Positions 8,605 through 18,252 of a stretch of 64,000 nt of DNA are shown here, in pieces. The position numbers and the translations under genes were made by a program. The DNA lies in the NCBI RefSeq assembly GCF_000397205.1, contig NC_021237.1, positions 4,465,001 to 4,529,000 of the forward strand. The letters run 5' to 3'. The DNA is from Pseudomonas protegens CHA0 (GTDB lineage: Bacteria; Pseudomonadota; Gammaproteobacteria; Pseudomonadales; Pseudomonadaceae). The notes under the pieces were generated by a model. It ran no database searches. It was not told where the DNA came from and saw nothing but the letters and a program-made list of their open reading frames with translations. Within the stretch, counting starts at the first letter, position 1, and each line of letters begins with the position of its first letter.

Positions 8605-11094
8605 ATGTTTTTACTCAAGCGCGACAGATGGGCGCCATTTTCGATTGTTCTTTTATTCAGCACCACCTGCGTAGCCGATGACGATGAACAGTTCAATACC
8701 TCGTTTCTCCTAGGCGCACCATCTTCTGTGGATCTGCAACCATTGCTCGCCAGCAGTCGTGTGCTGCCCGGCATCTATCGGGTGGACCTGTACGGCAACG
8801 AAACGCTGGTCGGCCGCCGCGACATCGATTTTCGTCGCCCTCCCGGCACGAGCAAGGTCGAGGCCTGCCTGACTCTGGAAATAGTGCAGCAACTGGGGGT
8901 CGACATCGGCAAGCTGCAAGCCAGCGGCAAACTGAGCAGCGATGATCCCGATGCCTGCCTGGACTTGCCCGCCTTGATCGATCACGCCAGCGTGCGTTAC
9001 GACGTACCCCGTCTGCGCTTGATCGTCAGTGTTCCGCAACGCGCCATGGTGCGTGGCCGACGTGGTTATGTCGACTCGGCCCTATGGGACGAAGGCGTTC
9101 CCGCCGCATTCATCAACTATCAGTTGAGCAGCAGCCGCAACGGCACTCGGGGTGAAAATACCCTGTCCAACAACATCGGCCTGCGCAACGGCATCAACCT
9201 CGGCGCCTGGCGCTTGCGTAACGAATCGAACTTCAGCAGCAGCACCGGCCGCCCCAGCACATTCAAAAGTAACCGCAGCTATCTGCAACATGACGTGACT
9301 GCCCTGAAGGGCCAGTTCAGCGCCGGGGATATTTTTTCAGATGCCGACCTGTTCGACAGCGTGCGCTATCGCGGCCTGAAACTGGCGTCCGACGACGGCA
9401 TGCGTGCCGACAGCGAGCGCGGTTATGCGCCAATCATTCGCGGCATTGCGCAGTCCAGCGCCACCGTGGAGATTCGCCAGGACAGCTACCTCCTCTACAC
9501 CGCCAACGTGCCGCCGGGGCCATTCGAGATCAGCGATATCTACCCCAGCGGCTCCAACGGCGACCTGGAAGTGACGATTATCGAAGCCGATGGCCGCCGC
9601 CGGGTGACGGTGCAGGCATTTTCCAGCCTGCCGATCATGGTCCGTGAGGGCCAGTTGAAGTACAGCGTCTCGGCCGGCCGGTACAACAGCAACAGCGTTG
9701 ACCAGAAGTCACCGCAATTTGTCAGCAGCACCCTGGCATACGGCATCAGCAGTAACTTGTCCGGGATCGTCGGGGTGCAGGCCTCGGAAAACTTCAAGGC
9801 GCTGTCCGTGGGGACTGGCCGCAATACAACTATCGGTGCCGTCTCGCTGGACTTGACCCACTCCATGAGCAGCACTTTCGGCAAAACCATCACCGGCAAC
9901 AGCCTGCGCGCGCTGTATGCGAAGACGTTCACCGGCACCGACACCAACTTCACCCTCGCCGCCTATCGCTACTCGACCGAGGGCTATCGCACCCTCACCG
10001 AGCACGTCGAGGAACTGAGCAACGACGGTCAGAAGCGTATCGGCAACTCGAAAACCCGTACCGACCTGACCGTCAACCAGAGCCTGGGCCGAAACCAGCG
10101 ATACGGCAGCGCCTACATCAACGCCAGCGACCAGCGTTACTGGGGACGCGGGGGCTCGCAAAGCCTGTCGGCGGGTTACAGCAACTATTGGGGCGATGTG
10201 AGCTACAACCTCGGCGCCACCTACTCCAAGGATGTCGGCAACTACGGGCCGGCGAACAATGACACACTGGTGAACCTGTCCATATCGTTCCCGCTGGGCT
10301 CCAAGCCTCGTGCACCCCGCGCCTTCGTCTCGGCCAGCACGCAGAAATCCAGCGATACCACGCAAATGGGCATCAACGGCTATCTGGCGCAAGACAGCGA
10401 CACCTATTACTCAGTGCAAGCCGGCAACAGCAGCAACGGCGGCAGCTCCGGCTCAGTCAACCTCAGCACCCGCACCTCATTTATGGATATCAGCGCCGGT
10501 TACAGCCAGGGGCGCGGTTACAACGCGCAAAACCTTAACCTGTCGGGTTCGATCGTCGGCCATGCCGGCGGAATCAACCTGGGACAAACCGTGGGCGAAA
10601 CGTTCGCGCTGGCGCAAGTCGAAGGCGCAGAAGGGGTGAAAGGGGTGAAAATCGGCAGCTTCTCCGGAGCCAGGACCGGCAGCAACGGCTTCGCCGTGAT
10701 CCCCAATGCGCAGCCCTATCGCGTGAACTGGATCAACCTCGACACTCGAGACCTGGGCGCCGATATCGAGATCGACAGTGGGACCCGGCAAGTGGTGCCA
10801 CGTCGTGGTGCCGTGGTGCTGGCGCGTTACACCAGCAAGACCGGACGGCGGGTGCAGTTTGCGCTGTTCGACGCCAAGCACCAGCCGATTCCGTTTGGCG
10901 CGTCGCTCGAGGACAGCACTGGCAAACAGTTGGCGATCTCTGACCCTGGTGGCAAGGCTCTGGCACTGGTTGAAGCCGACACCGGTACCCTGACTATCCA
11001 CTGGCAGGGCCAGAGGTGTGAAGCGCCTTATGCCTTGCCCGAACGCGACAAGGCGCTGAACTATGAGCGGGCGAACCTGGTGTGCCGCCCCTGA
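8605..11094 (+). CDS. Fimbrial outer-membrane usher (FimD/PapC family)
   Basis: Outer-membrane assembly platform for the fimbria, about 829 residues, the usual length. Order: signal peptide ending CVA-DDDEQ, usher N-domain (FNTSFLLG, with SVDLQPL and PGIYRVDLYGNE), 24-strand barrel with plug in the middle third (ANVPPGPFEISDIYPSGSNG), and C-domains ending LVCRP. The start is uncertain. I chose ATG 8605, which gives a normal signal peptide, but GGAGGT at 8583-8588 is 16 bases away. It is ideally placed for an ATG at 8592 in the wrong frame, and an in-frame GTG at 8587 overlaps it. The gene ends 4 bases before the convergent tamB stop, so no adhesin gene follows. Confidence 0.9.
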   Translation: MFLLKRDRWAPFSIVLLFSTTCVADDDEQFNTSFLLGAPSSVDLQPLLASSRVLPGIYRVDLYGNETLVGRRDIDFRRPPGTSKVEACLTLEIVQQLGVDIGKLQASGKLSSDDPDACLDLPALIDHASVRYDVPRLRLIVSVPQRAMVRGRRGYVDSALWDEGVPAAFINYQLSSSRNGTRGENTLSNNIGLRNGINLGAWRLRNESNFSSSTGRPSTFKSNRSYLQHDVTALKGQFSAGDIFSDADLFDSVRYRGLKLASDDGMRADSERGYAPIIRGIAQSSATVEIRQDSYLLYTANVPPGPFEISDIYPSGSNGDLEVTIIEADGRRRVTVQAFSSLPIMVREGQLKYSVSAGRYNSNSVDQKSPQFVSSTLAYGISSNLSGIVGVQASENFKALSVGTGRNTTIGAVSLDLTHSMSSTFGKTITGNSLRALYAKTFTGTDTNFTLAAYRYSTEGYRTLTEHVEELSNDGQKRIGNSKTRTDLTVNQSLGRNQRYGSAYINASDQRYWGRGGSQSLSAGYSNYWGDVSYNLGATYSKDVGNYGPANNDTLVNLSISFPLGSKPRAPRAFVSASTQKSSDTTQMGINGYLAQDSDTYYSVQAGNSSNGGSSGSVNLSTRTSFMDISAGYSQGRGYNAQNLNLSGSIVGHAGGINLGQTVGETFALAQVEGAEGVKGVKIGSFSGARTGSNGFAVIPNAQPYRVNWINLDTRDLGADIEIDSGTRQVVPRRGAVVLARYTSKTGRRVQFALFDAKHQPIPFGASLEDSTGKQLAISDPGGKALALVEADTGTLTIHWQGQRCEAPYALPERDKALNYERANLVCRP

Positions 11095-11098
11095 TTCC

Positions 11099-14000
11099 TC
11101 AGAAATCGCGCTTGTAAAAGATATCCAGGGAGCTGGCGAAACCGCTCGCCGCTTCCAGATAGACCTTCTTGCTCAGCTTGTAACGCAGAGCGATGGTACT
11201 GGCGGGCTCAAAGACCCCGACGCCATAGCGCAGGCTGAGCCTTTCGGAAATGGCGCCGCTGGCCACCACGCTGGTGTTGTTGCCGCTGCCCTGGGTATCG
11301 AGTTGGAAGTCTTGAATGCCCAGGTTCTTGGCAATGCCTCCGGTCAGTTCCGAGCTGCCCATCAGCCCCAGCCCGAGAGCCGCCTGGGCCAGCATGTTGT
11401 TGTCTTCACCGGTGGACGTCAGCGGGCGCCCCAGAACCAGATAGGACAGCGCCTGTTCCTGGCTCATGGCCGGTTCCGAAAATATCTGCGTCGCCGGTTG
11501 CTCGGCGCTGCCGCTCAGGCGGATGCCGGCAATCACGTCGTCAGTCTGGCGCACGGCCTCGATGTCCAGGTAAGGCTGGTCGATGGGGCCGGCAAACAGC
11601 AGCCGCGCACGACGCACGGTCAAGCGCTGGCCGTAGGCCCGATAGCGGCCGTCGTTGAGCCACAGCTCACCGCGGGTATCCATATTGTCACCAATGTGCA
11701 CGTGCCCCTGCAGGTTGGCAGTCAGGCCGAAACCGCTGAAGGCCAGCTTGTCCTGGCCCACCTCCACATCGATGTTCATAGCCATGGCCATGGGCTTTTT
11801 GCCGTCGTCGGTCTGCTGGCCGACGATCACCGTGTCGTCGGAGACCTTGACCGTCGAGGGCGGCAATTCGCGCACGGTGATCTGGCCCTTGGGGATCAGC
11901 ACCTTGCCAGCAATCGCCAGCTTTTCCTCCTGCAGCGAGATCTTCAGGTCCGGCGCCACCTCCAGCGCCGCATAGGGCTCCACCGTCACCGGCAGTTGGG
12001 TGCCCTTGAGGCTCAGGTCCACCAATAGCGCCCGGCCCCAAGCGATGTTGCCATTGAGGCTGCCCTGCCCGGCCTTGCCGCTTTTCCAGCCGCCGTTGAG
12101 CTGCACGCTCTCGCCAGCGATCTGCGCGCTCAGTTGCAGGTCTTCAAGGCTGATGGGCAACTCGGAGCCGGACACCTCGCCCCCGGACAACTGCACGTTG
12201 CCGTTGACCTGAGGCGCCAGCAGGCCGCCAGACAAACGACCGCTGCCATTGAGGCTGCCGCTGAGCTTTTCCACCATGGGCACGAACGGCCGCGCCACGG
12301 ACAGATCCAGGCCGCTGAGGCGGAAATCACCGGACAGCGGTTTGCTTTTCGGCAAGGGATTGATCTGCGCCTGGAGCATCAGCTCACCCAGTTTGCCGCC
12401 GTCGAACTGCAAATGCGTGTCGATGCGCCTCGGGGTGAGTCGGGTATTGAGCTTCAATGCCTGATAGGGGAAATCCAGCCACTGGTCCTTTTCCTTGACC
12501 CGCAGGGTACCACCGCTGGCGTCCAGCATGATCTGGCCCTGGGGCCCGCTGGCCGGCAAGTCCAATTGCACATCGGCATTGAGCATGCCCTTCCAGGCGA
12601 AATCCTTGGGCAACCACTGCGCCAGGCTGTCGAGGGGAAAACGCTTGAGGTGATAACGCAGTTTCGGGTCCGGCATCAGCCGCTGGTCTTCACCGCACAG
12701 GCTGGCATCGCCGCTGGCCCAGCAGTGGGCACCGAAGTTCAGCGTGCCGTTGGCCAGCCGCTCAAGCCGGGCCGGGTTCTGCAGCTTCCAGTCCTGGCCG
12801 CCGGTCTGTACATCGCCGCTGGCCAGGCGCCCGCGCCAGCTGCCCTGGTCCAGGGCGCCATCCAGGCCCAGGGCCAGTTTCAACAGCGGTCCTTGCAGGT
12901 CCAGTTGCAGTTTCTGTTTCTTGATGTCGCCCTGGCCGGCCAGGGTCAGGGTCCCCAACTGCGTGTCGCCCAGTTGAATCCCGCTGCCCTTGAGGTCCAC
13001 CTGGGCCTTTTGCGCGCCATCCAGAGTGGCGTCCAACTTGAGGTTCTGCAGGCGGTTTTCGGCAAAGGCCAGTTGCTGCCCGGCCAGGTCCAGCTTGCCC
13101 TGTGGCGCCTTGAGGGTGCCGGCCAGGTCCAGCCGACCGTTGAGCTGCCCACGCAACTCGGGCCAGAGCTGACCCAGGCGCGGCATCTTGATATCCAGCT
13201 GGCCGGTGATCTTCTGTTGCAGGCTGCCGGAGCCGTTGATCCGGTTGTCTCCCAGGCGGATGTCCAGCGCGCCCAGGGTCCATTGCTCGTCCGCTCCGTC
13301 GGCCTTGGCCTGGAGAACCGCCGGCTGTCCGCGCAAGCGTCCCTTGAGGTCGAGGTTGGCATTGAGCTTGAGTTGCTGGTTCTTCATTTCGCCCTGGCTG
13401 CGCAGGGGGCCGGCCAGGGTTCCGGGCAGCTCCGCCACCCAGTACGCGGGGTTGATGGCCGACAGATCCAGGGCGGTATCCCAGGCAATGCCGTCGGCGA
13501 ACTGCAGGTTCAGGTGGCCCTCGGCCTTGCCCTGGCCCGCCGCCAGCTTGAACTGCGGCAGATAGATTTTCGTCAGGTCGCCGCTGAACGGGCTGCTCAG
13601 GCTGAACGCGCCTGCCGGGCCGTCCAGGTCGCCCTTGAAGTTGCCCAGGTAGTTACCGTCACGGTAAGCCACTTCGGCATCAAAACTGCGGACCCGCACC
13701 GCCGGCTCGTCAATCAGCGGATACAGACGGTGCCAGGGGAAGTCCAGCCAGGCCAGCTTGGCCTCGGCGGCAAAACCTTCGCTCCAGTCCAGTTGCCCAC
13801 TGAGCTTGAGGTGTTGCTTGTCGTTGGCGCTCAGGTCCAGGGCGGCAATCTGTGCGCCCTTGGCGTCGACCTTGCCTTGCAGCAACAGGGCCACCGGGCC
13901 CTGCTCCGCCGGCAGGCTGGCCTTGCCGGCGAGCTGGTAGCCGCTTTTCAGGTCGCCCCTGCCAGTCAGCTCCAGCTGATCCAGTTGCAGGGTGTCCGGC

Positions 14001-14776
14001 AGATCGGCGCTGGCCTTGAACCCATCGGCAGTGATTCGCACCTGGGCTGGCAGGTTCTCCACCAGGGGCTGCACCTGGCCGCTCAATTGCCCTTGCAGGT
14101 AGCCACGGCTGTCGGCATTGAGCTGCAGAGTCTTGAGCAGGTCGCCTTCAACCTTCAACGCCAGGGACCAGGGGCCACCGCCGGGAGCGGGCAAGCCGAG
14201 GTTGCCTTGGGCGGTCAGGGGCCAGTCGCCACTGGGTTGCAGCAGCCCGGAAAGGTCCAGACTCAGGTCATCGCGCTTTAGGTGCAAAGAGTCGATCTGC
14301 AGGCCTTGGGCAGTCCAGTGCGCCGCCAGCTGCAGGGTCTTGAGTTCTTCACTGCCATTGAACAGCAGGCTGCCCACACGCACTTGCCCCAACTCGATGG
14401 CCAACGGCAGCTTCAGTTCCGGCAGGCTGATGGGCTCCGAACTGGTTTCGGTTTCGCCGCTCGGAGGGAACAGCAGGCTGACCTGATCGGCTTCCAACTG
14501 CTCGATGCACAGGGTCATGCGCAGCAGGCAGCCGGGCGACCAGGTGAACTGCACGGCATTGAGCTCGACCCGGTTGCCCTCCTGTTGCCAGAGCAGATGA
14601 TCGGCGCTCCAGTGCCCGCCAAGGCGGCCCTCGAAATTTTCCAGGGTCAGCCCCGGCACTCGCGCCAGGGCCCAGCGGCTGCCAGCCTGGGTTCCGAGTA
14701 CGCTGGCCACGGCCAGAATGATCAGGATCACCAGCGCAACAATCGCCAGCAGCGTTATCTTCAAACCACGCTTCAA
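11099..14776 (-). CDS. tamB: TamB, inner-membrane-anchored component of the translocation and assembly module
   Basis: A 1225-residue protein with one N-terminal membrane helix (ITLLAIVALVILIILAVASV) and a very long periplasmic body of repeated beta-strand units (many LQLDL/GQLDW-type pairs). The C-terminal DUF490/TamB domain ends in KVYLEAASGFASSLDIFYKRDF, with the terminal Phe typical of barrel-interacting strands. With TamA it serves autotransporter assembly and, as an AsmA-like bridge, phospholipid transfer to the outer membrane. The start codon is TTG at 14776, and its TTGA overlaps the TGA of tamA, so translation is coupled. The family is certain. The length is normal. Confidence 0.96.
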   Translation of the reverse strand: MKRGLKITLLAIVALVILIILAVASVLGTQAGSRWALARVPGLTLENFEGRLGGHWSADHLLWQQEGNRVELNAVQFTWSPGCLLRMTLCIEQLEADQVSLLFPPSGETETSSEPISLPELKLPLAIELGQVRVGSLLFNGSEELKTLQLAAHWTAQGLQIDSLHLKRDDLSLDLSGLLQPSGDWPLTAQGNLGLPAPGGGPWSLALKVEGDLLKTLQLNADSRGYLQGQLSGQVQPLVENLPAQVRITADGFKASADLPDTLQLDQLELTGRGDLKSGYQLAGKASLPAEQGPVALLLQGKVDAKGAQIAALDLSANDKQHLKLSGQLDWSEGFAAEAKLAWLDFPWHRLYPLIDEPAVRVRSFDAEVAYRDGNYLGNFKGDLDGPAGAFSLSSPFSGDLTKIYLPQFKLAAGQGKAEGHLNLQFADGIAWDTALDLSAINPAYWVAELPGTLAGPLRSQGEMKNQQLKLNANLDLKGRLRGQPAVLQAKADGADEQWTLGALDIRLGDNRINGSGSLQQKITGQLDIKMPRLGQLWPELRGQLNGRLDLAGTLKAPQGKLDLAGQQLAFAENRLQNLKLDATLDGAQKAQVDLKGSGIQLGDTQLGTLTLAGQGDIKKQKLQLDLQGPLLKLALGLDGALDQGSWRGRLASGDVQTGGQDWKLQNPARLERLANGTLNFGAHCWASGDASLCGEDQRLMPDPKLRYHLKRFPLDSLAQWLPKDFAWKGMLNADVQLDLPASGPQGQIMLDASGGTLRVKEKDQWLDFPYQALKLNTRLTPRRIDTHLQFDGGKLGELMLQAQINPLPKSKPLSGDFRLSGLDLSVARPFVPMVEKLSGSLNGSGRLSGGLLAPQVNGNVQLSGGEVSGSELPISLEDLQLSAQIAGESVQLNGGWKSGKAGQGSLNGNIAWGRALLVDLSLKGTQLPVTVEPYAALEVAPDLKISLQEEKLAIAGKVLIPKGQITVRELPPSTVKVSDDTVIVGQQTDDGKKPMAMAMNIDVEVGQDKLAFSGFGLTANLQGHVHIGDNMDTRGELWLNDGRYRAYGQRLTVRRARLLFAGPIDQPYLDIEAVRQTDDVIAGIRLSGSAEQPATQIFSEPAMSQEQALSYLVLGRPLTSTGEDNNMLAQAALGLGLMGSSELTGGIAKNLGIQDFQLDTQGSGNNTSVVASGAISERLSLRYGVGVFEPASTIALRYKLSKKVYLEAASGFASSLDIFYKRDF

Positions 14777-16500
14777 AGCTCTGGCCCCATGGAAAAGTGC
14801 AAGCGGATGCCGCCATCGTCATTCATCGCGTGGGCCAGGTCGACCCGGATCGGTCCCACTGGCGAAACCCAGCGTACGCCGACGCCCACCCCGGTCTTGA
14901 GGTTAGGCAGCTCCAGCTTGTTGAAAGAGTTGCCCTGGTCGACAAAGGTCGCGATCCGCCATTTCTCGGCGATCGAATACTGGTACTCGACGCTACCGGC
15001 CACCATGTAGCGGCCGCCGATGCGATCGCCTTCGGAGTTTTCCGGTGACAGGGTCTGATAGTCGTAGCCCCGAACGCTCTGGTCGCCACCGGCAAAGAAG
15101 CGCAAGGACGGCGGAATCGACTTGTAGCCATTGGTGGCACTGCCACCGAACTGCACTCGCCCGAGAAAGCGGTGATTGTCCCAGACCGTGGTCAGGCCCT
15201 TGAGCAGCACCGTGCCATACAGCAGGTTGGTGTCGGAACCGACCCCTTCCTTGGCCAGCTTGGTGTCGAACTGAATGCGATAGCCGTTATGCGGGTCGAT
15301 GCGATTGTCGCTGCGCAGGTAGGAATAAGTCAGGCCAGGCATCAGCAGATTACTCAGGCCCGAGTCGTCCCCGAGGCGATATTCCTCTCGCTGATACTTC
15401 AGCGACAGTACCCGCTGCCAGCCGCTGGGCAACTTGCTGTGCCACTCGGGACCGATGGTGAGCAACTTACTCAGGGTATCGGTGCCGGCAATCTCTTCAT
15501 TCTGGTAACCACCGGCGAACCGCAGCTTGTCGGTCAGAGGCGGGTCCAGGGGAATGTCGTACCACAGGCCGACGTTCTGCCGCGGGGCAGAAACTTCCGC
15601 CTCCCAGCCGTAACTGTGGCCCTGGGGGTTGACCCAGTGCCGGGTCCAGTTGGCCTTGACCCGCGGCCCCACGTCGGTGGAATAGCCGAGGCCGAGGCCC
15701 ATGGTCCGGGGCTTGCGGGTTTCCAGCTGGACCGCCACCGGAATCACCTCGTGCTCGGCGGCAGTAGGCGCGGCGTCCACCCGCACGCCCTCGAAGTAGC
15801 CGCTCGACTGCAGGGCCTGGTTGAGTTCGGCAATCAGTTCGGAGTCATAGGGCGCGCCGGCCTTGAACGGCACCATGCGCCGCAACAGGTCTTCATCGAA
15901 CAGGGAGTCGCCGCTAAAGCTGACCTTGCCCAGCGCGTAGCGCGGGCCGCTGTCATAGACCAGGTCGATGTCCGCGACACCTGCCTGGGGGTCCACCGAC
16001 AGTTTCTGCTGGGTAAAGCGCCCGCTGAAAAAGCCATAGCGCGAAGCCTGGTTCTGGATCAGGCGCTTGGCGTCTTCGTAATGGCCATGATTGAGCACGG
16101 CACCAGGCTTGAGCTGGTCGCCGTCGGGAAGGCGAAACGACTTGAGGGAAGCCGCCGGGCCTTCGACCCGGACTGTCACGTTGCGCAGGTGCACCGGTTC
16201 GCCGGGGTCGATCCGCAACGTCAAGCGCGGTTTGTCACCGCCACGCACCTCACTCTGGATATGCGGTTGGTAGTAGCCCAGGGCCTGGGCGGCTTTCTTC
16301 GCCTGCTCCTCGGCGCCCCGGCTGAACCGCAGCAGGGCTTCTTCATCGCGATCGCCGACACTGCCAATGTAACCCTCCACATTGGCCTTCAACTCGTCAT
16401 TGGCGGGCTTGACCCTGACATCCAATTCGCTCTGCGCCAGCGCCGCACAGCTTGTGAACAACAGCAAAAAGCCGCTGGTAAATCTTCCTGGAAACTTCAT
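14773..16500 (-). CDS. tamA: TamA, Omp85-family outer-membrane component of the TAM
   Basis: A 575-residue outer-membrane protein. A signal peptide (FLLLFTSCAALA-QSELDV) is followed by three POTRA domains to about residue 260 and a 16-strand Omp85 barrel. The barrel has GLGYSTDVGPRVKANWTRHW at its start, the FFAGGDQSVRGYDYQTL motif (VRGY/F lid-lock loop) and a C-terminal HFSMGPEL. It partners TamB, whose gene overlaps its stop. I placed the start at ATG 16500, where the signal peptide begins; a further upstream ATG at 16518 adds only six unlikely residues. Confidence 0.96.
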   Translation of the reverse strand: MKFPGRFTSGFLLLFTSCAALAQSELDVRVKPANDELKANVEGYIGSVGDRDEEALLRFSRGAEEQAKKAAQALGYYQPHIQSEVRGGDKPRLTLRIDPGEPVHLRNVTVRVEGPAASLKSFRLPDGDQLKPGAVLNHGHYEDAKRLIQNQASRYGFFSGRFTQQKLSVDPQAGVADIDLVYDSGPRYALGKVSFSGDSLFDEDLLRRMVPFKAGAPYDSELIAELNQALQSSGYFEGVRVDAAPTAAEHEVIPVAVQLETRKPRTMGLGLGYSTDVGPRVKANWTRHWVNPQGHSYGWEAEVSAPRQNVGLWYDIPLDPPLTDKLRFAGGYQNEEIAGTDTLSKLLTIGPEWHSKLPSGWQRVLSLKYQREEYRLGDDSGLSNLLMPGLTYSYLRSDNRIDPHNGYRIQFDTKLAKEGVGSDTNLLYGTVLLKGLTTVWDNHRFLGRVQFGGSATNGYKSIPPSLRFFAGGDQSVRGYDYQTLSPENSEGDRIGGRYMVAGSVEYQYSIAEKWRIATFVDQGNSFNKLELPNLKTGVGVGVRWVSPVGPIRVDLAHAMNDDGGIRLHFSMGPEL

Positions 16501-16565
16501 AGGCGCGGATGCTATCACGAGCTTGGGAGGGCGATAGAGCGCTCAGGTGCACGGAAAGTTCTATA

Positions 16566-17216
16566 TCAGGCTGTTGCTCTTTGTAAGTGCTGCGGGTTGG
16601 GGTGAAAAAATACGTGCTCACGCACCGGCCCCACCGCAATCTCACCGATCTCTTCATAGCCCTGACGCTTGTAGAACTCCAGGTAACGCGGATTGCCGGT
16701 GTCCAGCACCACACCCTGGGAATGCTCGTCCACGGCGCACCAGTTGTGCACCGCCGCCAGCAATTGCTCGCCGAAATGCTGGCCCTGAAACTGCGGATGT
16801 ACCCCCAGCAGCGGCAGCACATGCACCGCATCATTGGGCAGGCAGGCCTGCACCGCCTGGTGATACTCCAGATAGCGCTGGGTGCAGCGAAACCCGGTGC
16901 TGAGCACCATGCGCAGGCGCCAGGCCCAACTTTCGGTGATGCCCAGGCGCCGTTGCGGCGGCGCGATCAGGGCGATACCGATCAGCCGGTCATTGACCAG
17001 CAGGCCGATGGCCGGCAGGTCCTGAAGAAAATGCTGCTTCACCAATTCGCGCACTGTGGCTCGTACCCGCTGTTCGTAGCCGGGGCGATCGGCTTCGAAA
17101 ATGAAGCCGAAGGTCGGCTCATGGCGGTAGGCCTGGTACAGCAGCGACCGCGCTTCGCGGGAATAGCCGCTGTCGAGCTGGTGAATATCGGCGATGACAT
17201 TGGAGGAATCAGGCAT
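16566..17216 (-). CDS. GNAT-family N-acetyltransferase
   Basis: A 216-residue single-domain acetyltransferase. The acetyl-CoA binding core is visible as VLPLLGVHPQFQGQHFGEQLLAAV (motif A, Q/R-x-x-G-x-G/A variant), then VVLDTGNPRYLEFYKRQGYEEIGE (motif B, with the YKRQGYEEIG ending common to GNATs). The N-terminus (RSLLYQAYRHEPTFGFIFEADR) matches a Pseudomonas group annotated only as GNAT. ATG 17216 was chosen because GGGGAGAG precedes it at normal distance. The gene follows 50 bases before tamA in the same direction, but nothing suggests a shared role. The substrate is unknown. Confidence 0.85.
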   Translation of the reverse strand: MPDSSNVIADIHQLDSGYSREARSLLYQAYRHEPTFGFIFEADRPGYEQRVRATVRELVKQHFLQDLPAIGLLVNDRLIGIALIAPPQRRLGITESWAWRLRMVLSTGFRCTQRYLEYHQAVQACLPNDAVHVLPLLGVHPQFQGQHFGEQLLAAVHNWCAVDEHSQGVVLDTGNPRYLEFYKRQGYEEIGEIAVGPVREHVFFHPNPQHLQRATA

Positions 17217-17392
17217 GACGGTCACTCTCCCCTGGACCCGGCTCAAATGGCCGCGTTCTTGTTATTACGAGCCCTGCGCGCCGCTGATCGTTCCCGCGCC
17301 CCAGGGACATTAGCAGCGCATCCGCCACGCCGCCACGCTGGCCGGCCCGGGCGTTGTCAGCTAGCATCGCTGTTTTGCCAGGACCGCCGACC

Positions 17393-18205
17393 ATGAAAAT
17401 CGTCTCGTTCAATATCAACGGGCTGCGTGCCCGCCCCCATCAGCTGGCGGCGCTGATCGACAAACACCAGCCGGACGTGATCGGCCTGCAGGAAACCAAG
17501 GTCGCCGACGAACAGTTCCCTCTTGCCGACATCCAGGCCCTGGGCTACCACGTGCATTACCACGGCCAGAAAGGCCATTACGGCGTAGCCCTGCTCTCGC
17601 GCCAGGCACCGTTGGCCCTGCATAAAGGCTTTGAAGGTGACGACGAAGACGCCCAGCGGCGCTTTATCTGGGGCACCTTCGCCGATGCCAACGGCACCCC
17701 GGTGACCATCATGAACGGCTACTTCCCCCAGGGCGAAAGCCGCGACCATCCCACCAAATTCCCGGCCAAAGAGCGCTTCTACCAGGATCTGCAGCACCTG
17801 CTGGAAAGCCGTTTCAGCAATGACCAGCCCCTGGTGGTGATGGGCGATGTGAACATTTCCCCGGAAGATTGCGACATTGGCATCGGCGCCGAGAACGCCA
17901 AGCGCTGGCTGAAGACCGGCAAATGCAGCTTCCTGCCGGAAGAGCGCGAGTGGATGGCCCGCCTGAAGAACTGGGGCCTGGTGGACAGCTTTCGTCACCT
18001 GAACCCCGAGGTGAACGACCGCTTCAGCTGGTTCGACTACCGCAGCCGCGGCTTCGAGGATGAGCCCAAGCGCGGCCTGCGCATCGACCTGATCATGGCT
18101 TCCCAGGGGCTGTTGCCACGGGTCAAGGACGCTGGGGTCGACTATGAACTGCGAGGCATGGAAAAACCTTCGGACCATGCGCCGATCTGGCTCGAACTGG
18201 GCTGA
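17393..18205 (+). CDS. xthA: Exodeoxyribonuclease III
   Basis: A 270-residue AP endonuclease/3'-5' exonuclease of base-excision repair. Every signature is present: [21 protein letters not shown] with the metal-binding Glu, [13 protein letters not shown] (Asp-Asn catalytic pair), [14 protein letters not shown] and [10 protein letters not shown] with the final [11 protein letters not shown] chose ATG 17393, where the domain begins; an upstream in-frame start adds 13 unrelated residues. It is transcribed divergently from the GNAT gene and ends in a strong terminator. Confidence 0.97.
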   Translation: MKIVSFNINGLRARPHQLAALIDKHQPDVIGLQETKVADEQFPLADIQALGYHVHYHGQKGHYGVALLSRQAPLALHKGFEGDDEDAQRRFIWGTFADANGTPVTIMNGYFPQGESRDHPTKFPAKERFYQDLQHLLESRFSNDQPLVVMGDVNISPEDCDIGIGAENAKRWLKTGKCSFLPEEREWMARLKNWGLVDSFRHLNPEVNDRFSWFDYRSRGFEDEPKRGLRIDLIMASQGLLPRVKDAGVDYELRGMEKPSDHAPIWLELG

Positions 18206-18216
18206 TCGACAGGCAC

Positions 18217-18248
18217 AAAAAAGCCCATCTGCCGATGGGCTTTTTTTT
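18217..18248. terminator. Bidirectional rho-independent terminator (xthA / yegP-like)
   Basis: GCCCATC-TGCC-GATGGGC forms a 7-bp stem at 18223-18240, with a run of A on the left and eight T on the right. It therefore serves both xthA and the convergent small gene, whose stop is at 18253. Confidence 0.92.
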
Positions 18249-18252
18249 GCGG

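Noticed and set aside
12134..14281. Long plus-strand open frame of over 700 codons opposite tamB
   Set aside because: The translation is Gln/Gly/Ala-rich with no domain pattern, while the minus strand encodes a full TamB. High-G+C genes routinely leave open antisense frames.
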